Shown one piece after another: positions 61,301-64,000 of a stretch of DNA of 64,000 bases (positions within the stretch are counted from its first letter, which is position 1; each line of letters opens with the position of its first letter). The DNA is taken from positions 1 through 64,000 of the forward strand of contig NZ_KB905575.1 in assembly GCF_000380965.1 (NCBI RefSeq), given 5' to 3'. The notes under the pieces are model-generated. The model searched no databases and had not been told where the DNA came from. It saw nothing but the letters and a program-made list of their open reading frames with translations. The position numbers and the translations under genes are program-made. Source of the DNA: Paenibacillus ginsengihumi DSM 21568 (lineage in GTDB: Bacteria; Bacillota; Bacilli; Paenibacillales; NBRC-103111).

Positions 61301-61817
61301 CGCGACCGGTATAGAACAGATCGTCCGCCGCCTCGTCCAGCCAGGCCAGCTCTGCCTGCTCGATCCGATGCTCCAGCACTGCCTCCGGCCGGTAGCCGCC
61401 TAGACCCGACCACAGCCGGAAGCGCAGCCGCACAACCGTTCCGCACACATCCGGCGGCAGGAACACTTCCGTATGGTTGGAGTCTACACCCTGATACGGC
61501 TCGCCGTTCAGAAACAGCAGCGATTCGAAGCCGCTGCTTCCTCCCGTTTTGCCAAAATGAAACAGGCCGACCGGCTTGCGGTCCCTCCATTCCTCCGGGA
61601 CGCGCACGTCCGCCGCCAGCCATACGTACGCATCCCGGCCCCGCCAGCGGTCGCCGGTGCGAGCCGCGCGCCATTCGCCTCCTTCGTCCGGATACGCGCC
61701 GATCTCCCCTGCGGGGTCCTCCTTCATGCGAAGCTCCGCAAGCGGTGTCCGGCCGCGGTAACGGTACTTGTCCAGCTCTCCGATTCTCGCTTCCAGCTTC
61801 TCAATCGTCCAAAACAT
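58332..61817 (-). CDS. GH38 alpha-mannosidase with internal 14-residue repeats
   Basis: The protein has 1161 residues with no signal peptide. The catalytic zinc site is CIGHTHIDVAWLWRLKHT (H243, D247) and the nucleophile is D357 in LWLPDVFGYSWALPQIL. The C-terminal beta domains of GH38 follow (EARHEAWDIDIFY-like segment, QFGNVKRPTHWNTSWD). It trims alpha-mannosides taken into the cell. It is about 100 residues longer than usual because of a repetitive insert at 663-760, between the helical middle domain and the beta domains. It lies 36 bp after a lacI-type gene on the same strand. Confidence 0.92.
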   Translation of the reverse strand: MFWTIEKLEARIGELDKYRYRGRTPLAELRMKEDPAGEIGAYPDEGGEWRAARTGDRWRGRDAYVWLAADVRVPEEWRDRKPVGLFHFGKTGGSSGFESLLFLNGEPYQGVDSNHTEVFLPPDVCGTVVRLRFRLWSGLGGYRPEAVLEHRIEQAELAWLDEAADDLFYTGRAALDTARLLDDSRPERHALLSALDRAFLRIDWSRPGSDAFYASVREAAALLKEQLDAMPKHHAVTVRCIGHTHIDVAWLWRLKHTREKAARSFSTVLRLMELFPDYVFLQTQPQLYAYLKEDYPGLYEQIRARAAEGRWEPGGAMWLEADCNLSSGESLVRQLLYGMRFFRDEFGVECKYLWLPDVFGYSWALPQILRKAGIEAFMTTKISWNQYNRMPHDTFLWRGIDGSEILTHFITTPDPGGNEGAFYYTYNGKITPESVQGIWDAYRDKALNQELLLAYGYGDGGGGVNREMLEMRRRLDAMPGIPRVTTGRADEYFAELQETVCGTDQYVHTWDGELYLELHRGTYTSQAYNKRMNRKLELLYREAEWLNALGCLQRSDWRHYPQKALYDGWIVILRNQFHDIIPGSSIREVYEDSRAEYEEAERIGREALQGAAALLQGEGSGLQQRGGSASAATVYLAFNSAGWERTDYVELAPGYGLGVPENGACAATDGLGKPEGSLGVAEDAPGSAISSFNTIENSPGEANNSLGESEDSSGTLNNSPGAPEDSPGAAGNSAYAPEDSFDAAGKGANAPEDSPGASNGHWRAADGRVLEAQRTAAGGWLLKPTGVPPMGYVRLEFAPGPGGSALTASAEPASPFAVHADGIDTPFYEIRWNGQGQLTALYDKAAGRSVLAEGARGNVLQVFEDKPKSRHEAWDIDIFYQEKMEEIADFEGAAVEEAGPLRAVVRMAWKYKDSAVEQRLIVYRDSRRIDFRTRVDWQESRRLLKAAFPVDIRSVEATYDIQFGNVKRPTHWNTSWDYARFETVGHQWADLSERGYGVSLLNDCKYGYDIKENVMRLTLIKSALVPDATADRGEHNFTYALLPHEGGWYEGRTVQEAWELNNPLHAAAGTGTGSEASFSLLSLSADHVMIDAVKKAEDEDALIVRLHEFAGARGRVTLTAGLPVRRWTECDLLERPLGSASEGAFVFDIKPYELKTFKLEI
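59538..59831 (-). repeat. 42-bp coding minisatellite inside the alpha-mannosidase gene
   Basis: The 294 bp are exactly seven units of 42 bp (14 residues). Units 2-7 follow the pattern S-x-G-x-x-E-D-S-P-G-x-A-x-N, for example SLGESEDSSGTLNN and SPGAPEDSPGAAGN. The reading frame is kept and the insert is polar and probably unstructured. Confidence 0.88.
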
Positions 61818-61853
61818 TCTCCATCCTCCTCGTTTCCCCGGCGCTGTGTAAGA

Positions 61854-62879
61854 CTAAACGCTTTCCCTCGGCACCAAGTGAGCCGACATCCATATATTTT
61901 CGGTATCCTCGGGGCTTCTGGTTCCTTCCACATATTCGATCAGCCGCTGCGCGGCGGCCGCTCCCATCGCCGGATAAGGCACCTCGACGGCGGAAATCGG
62001 CGGCACGAGATAGCCGTTCACGCGGTCCGTATTGTCCGCGGCCATCACCCGCAGCTCGCGGCCGATTCCGAGCCCAAGCCGGTATGCGGCCCGGTACACC
62101 GATACCGCTCCCGCCGACCAGTTCGAGAGGATGGCCATCGGCCAGTCGCCGGCGGCCGCCCGCTCTGCCAAAGCAGCGGCCATGCCGTCCAATTCGGCCC
62201 TCGCGGCGGTATGCACCTGCGGCCGGAAGCCGCGGGCGCGCATCCAGTCGCCGTACGCCTTCAACCGTTCGCGGTCGCCCCAGTTCGGACGGTAGGCCGG
62301 ACCTTCGTACACCTCCAAATAATGCGGAGCAAGCCCCGTCCTCGCATACAGTTCATCGAGCGCCATGACGATGCTCTCGGCATAATCCATCAGCACCGAC
62401 GTGATGCCGTCCGTCTCGGGGTACCCTTCCACGGATACGAACGGAATGCCGTACTCCCGCACCCGGTCCAGCCAGTCCGGGTCGGAGTAGCCGGTCGTAT
62501 CCTTGGTGACGATGCCGTCGATGCGCCGCTGCAGGAACAGGTCGATCAGCCCGACCCGGCCGTCCGAGCCCTCCTCCGTGCCGTACAGCAGCACCTGGTA
62601 CCCGTGCGCCCGGCACCGCTGCTGAAAGCCCTGCAGCACCTGGAGAAACAAGGGATTGTCCAAATTCCCGTAGGCCGCCAGACAGCGGCTCTTGCCCGTT
62701 CTCATGCCGCGGGCGTGCGCGTCGATGCGATAGTTCAGCTCTTCGATCGCCCGCAGCACCGCCTGCCGCTTCTCTTCGCTCACTCCGATGCCGGGCGTCC
62801 CGTTCAGCACCGCCGACACGACGCTGCGGGACACGCCGGCCCGCTGGGCGACGTCCTTGCTGGTCACCCGACCCTTCAT
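61854..62879 (-). CDS. LacI-family regulator of the alpha-mannosidase gene
   Basis: The protein has 341 residues. An N-terminal LacI helix-turn-helix (VTSKDVAQRAGVSRSVVSAV) is followed by a periplasmic-binding-protein-like effector domain (CLAAYGNLDNPLFLQVLQGF, GIVTKDTTGY, LRVMAADNTDRVNGYLVPPI). It is the first gene before the GH38 gene. A perfect palindrome lies in its own promoter, so it probably represses both genes until a mannose-containing sugar binds. Confidence 0.92.
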   Translation of the reverse strand: MKGRVTSKDVAQRAGVSRSVVSAVLNGTPGIGVSEEKRQAVLRAIEELNYRIDAHARGMRTGKSRCLAAYGNLDNPLFLQVLQGFQQRCRAHGYQVLLYGTEEGSDGRVGLIDLFLQRRIDGIVTKDTTGYSDPDWLDRVREYGIPFVSVEGYPETDGITSVLMDYAESIVMALDELYARTGLAPHYLEVYEGPAYRPNWGDRERLKAYGDWMRARGFRPQVHTAARAELDGMAAALAERAAAGDWPMAILSNWSAGAVSVYRAAYRLGLGIGRELRVMAADNTDRVNGYLVPPISAVEVPYPAMGAAAAQRLIEYVEGTRSPEDTENIWMSAHLVPRESV

Positions 62880-63000
62880 CGCTTCTTCACCTGCCTCTCT
62901 CGCTTGCCCTATTCGTTTGCCCGATAAATCTTGATTTTCTGTCGTCTGTTTCGGCTGATGAAATGTTCACTATCCTTACGAATCGCTTTCTTCAAAATAC

Positions 63001-63029
63001 ATATAACACGTGTTATAAACGATTGTCAA
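63001..63029 (-). promoter_or_regulatory. lacI-GH38 promoter with palindromic operator
   Basis: On minus, the -35 is TTGACA (63029-63024) and the -10 is TTATAT (63006-63001), 17 bp apart. The 16-bp perfect palindrome TATAACACGTGTTATA (63002-63017) fills the spacer and the -10, a typical LacI-family site. Confidence 0.8.
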
Positions 63030-63132
63030 TCATTACCGCCTTTCTTTTTGCGAACGGCGATTGACTAAACAAGCTTTCCCGGGACATAATAAATGATATA
63101 GGAACACATGTTCGATATGGAAGGTGAATCGA

Positions 63133-63573
63133 ATGAACGGTCAAGCCGGATTGACGGCGCAGGAGCTGCGCATGATCAAGGAGTTCATTTTGCTGCCGAT
63201 GCTGCTGTCCGCCTTCGAACGAGACGCCAGACGCATCGCGGCTGCGGTGAAGACGCCCGGACCGTACGCCGATTTCATGCAGGCGACCCTCGATAGGATC
63301 ACCCGCGATTTGACAGCTATCCGGCGCCAGTTCCGGATGCGGGGCATCAAAGTGTACGATCCGCAAATCACGAGCGCCGGCATTCGCGCGGAATTCAAGT
63401 GCCGCGGTTATTTGAGCGAATTCGGCATTTTGAACAACGTGCTGAAAGCGGAGGCGGAGACGTACATGCGCAAATATTTGAACGGAAGCGCAGAGGATGT
63501 TCCGGGAGGTGTATTAACGGCGCTGTCCGATAACCTGGAGGCGCAGCTTGGTGTACTTCTGTCAAGAAAGTAG
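63133..63573 (+). CDS. Hypothetical protein cut at its 3' end by an IS element
   Basis: The protein has 146 residues from ATG 63133, which has GGAAGGTG 6 nt upstream. It is helical and charged, with LTAQELRMIKEFILLPMLL near the start and GYLSEFGILNNVLKAEAETY later. I do not recognise the family. The last five to seven codons and the stop lie in what looks like the terminal sequence of the IS3-family element (from about 63552), so the native C-terminus has probably been replaced. Confidence 0.65.
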   Translation: MNGQAGLTAQELRMIKEFILLPMLLSAFERDARRIAAAVKTPGPYADFMQATLDRITRDLTAIRRQFRMRGIKVYDPQITSAGIRAEFKCRGYLSEFGILNNVLKAEAETYMRKYLNGSAEDVPGGVLTALSDNLEAQLGVLLSRK

Positions 63574-64000
63574 ACACAAATTAAGCGACCTGTTGTTGCT
63601 CGTAGTACCTCTTTTCGCATAAATGCGGAGTTAAATAGCCAATGGAAGAATGGATCCGGATGCGATTGTATTCCAGCTCGATATACGAGTGGATCGCCTC
63701 ATAAGCTTGCTGGCGTGTCTGAAACGTCGTCAAGTAAACGAGCTCTTTCTTGATCACGCTATGAAAGGATTCGATGCAAGCATTGTCGTAACAGTTCCCT
63801 TTGCGGCTCATACTTCCAATCATCTCATAACTATCCAGCCGCTCACGGTACTCGGTTGACGCATACTGCGATCCGCGATCAGAATGATGAACCAAACCGG
63901 GTTTAGGCTTCTGACGCTTGTAAGCCATGTCCAGCGCGTCAAGCACGAGCTCCTTGGTCATCCGGCTGCCCATCGACCAACCGACAATCTTACGCGAAAA
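63552..64000 (-). mobile_element. IS3-family insertion sequence, partial (one end in window)
   Basis: The element runs off the right edge. The visible end reads TGTACTTCTGTCAAGAAAG on the plus strand, about 30 bp beyond the transposase stop, and the exact tip is estimated. Its other end and any target duplication are outside the window. Confidence 0.75.
63581..64000 (-). CDS. IS3-family transposase OrfB (integrase core), partial
   Basis: At least 139 C-terminal residues are present and the 5' part lies beyond the window. The rve/DDE core is clear: KPGLVHHSDRGSQYAS carries the second aspartate and NCYDNACIESFHSVIKKE the catalytic glutamate, followed by YIELEYNRIRIHSSIGYLTP. The frame is open to the edge (FSRKIVGWSMG), so this copy is not visibly broken here. 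Confidence 0.93.
   Translation of the reverse strand, partial: FSRKIVGWSMGSRMTKELVLDALDMAYKRQKPKPGLVHHSDRGSQYASTEYRERLDSYEMIGSMSRKGNCYDNACIESFHSVIKKELVYLTTFQTRQQAYEAIHSYIELEYNRIRIHSSIGYLTPHLCEKRYYEQQQVA

Overview
The window reads as chromosome from an endospore-forming Paenibacillaceae-type Firmicute (Paenibacillus or a close relative). Reasons: high-GC genes with strong AGGAGG-type ribosome binding sites, frequent GTG/TTG starts, an alpha/beta small acid-soluble spore protein, a KinB/KinE-like PAS histidine kinase, large secreted polysaccharide lyases, and several interspersed intergenic repeat families. No prophage, CRISPR array or rRNA operon is visible; one IS3-family element enters from the right edge.

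Layout. 1-9 kb: repeats, an XRE-LytTR regulator beside a LytTR-GGDEF-EAL protein, a methyltransferase, a phosphodiester glycosidase-like membrane protein, the YtxG/YtxH stress pair and a KDPG aldolase. 9-13.4 kb: class Ib ribonucleotide reductase nrdI-nrdE-nrdF on the minus strand, behind a cobalamin riboswitch with a terminator and tandem NrdR boxes in the promoter. 13.5-18.6 kb: a SufR-like Fe-S regulator, then a thiD-small ORF-yutE operon facing tenI-thiO. 18.9-24.5 kb: tRNA-Gln, small membrane proteins, azoreductase, SASP and an RpiR regulator-nagB-nagA operon for amino sugars. 25-29.3 kb: a PAS kinase, an ABC-2 permease without an ATPase, and a response regulator/kinase pair.

29.3-42.9 kb is the main discovery: twelve minus-strand genes forming what looks like a complete sulfoquinovose (6-deoxy-6-sulfoglucose) locus of the transaldolase (sulfo-TAL/SFT) type. 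It holds an ABC importer (binding protein and two permeases), an FSA-type transaldolase, a DUF4867 protein, a GH31 sulfoquinovosidase with the whole QQRWY signature, a FucI-type isomerase, a phosphofructokinase, a GntR/UTRA regulator, a class II aldolase, an aldehyde dehydrogenase (candidate sulfolactaldehyde dehydrogenase) and a BASS-family transporter (candidate sulfonate exporter). The logic is import, hydrolysis of the glycoside, isomerisation to sulfofructose, transaldol transfer to glyceraldehyde-3-P giving sulfolactaldehyde plus fructose-6-P, oxidation to sulfolactate, and recycling of fructose-6-P to the triose acceptor by the in-cluster PFK and aldolase.

43-64 kb: a secreted PL9-PL1 double pectate lyase, a rhamnose operon (rhaEW-ASRT-rhaA-rhaB-deoR type), an ankyrin protein, an ECF sigma/membrane protein/TPR triad, and a lacI-GH38 alpha-mannosidase operon whose enzyme carries a seven-unit 14-residue repeat. 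Pectin (PL9-PL1), rhamnose, chitin-derived amino sugars, mannosides and plant sulfolipid sugar together suggest a plant-litter or rhizosphere saprophyte.

Three repeat families thread the window: a roughly 90-bp two-hairpin element (four copies), a roughly 235-bp element built of TTGTAC/TTGCAC dyads (three copies), and a roughly 125-bp two-hairpin element (two copies).
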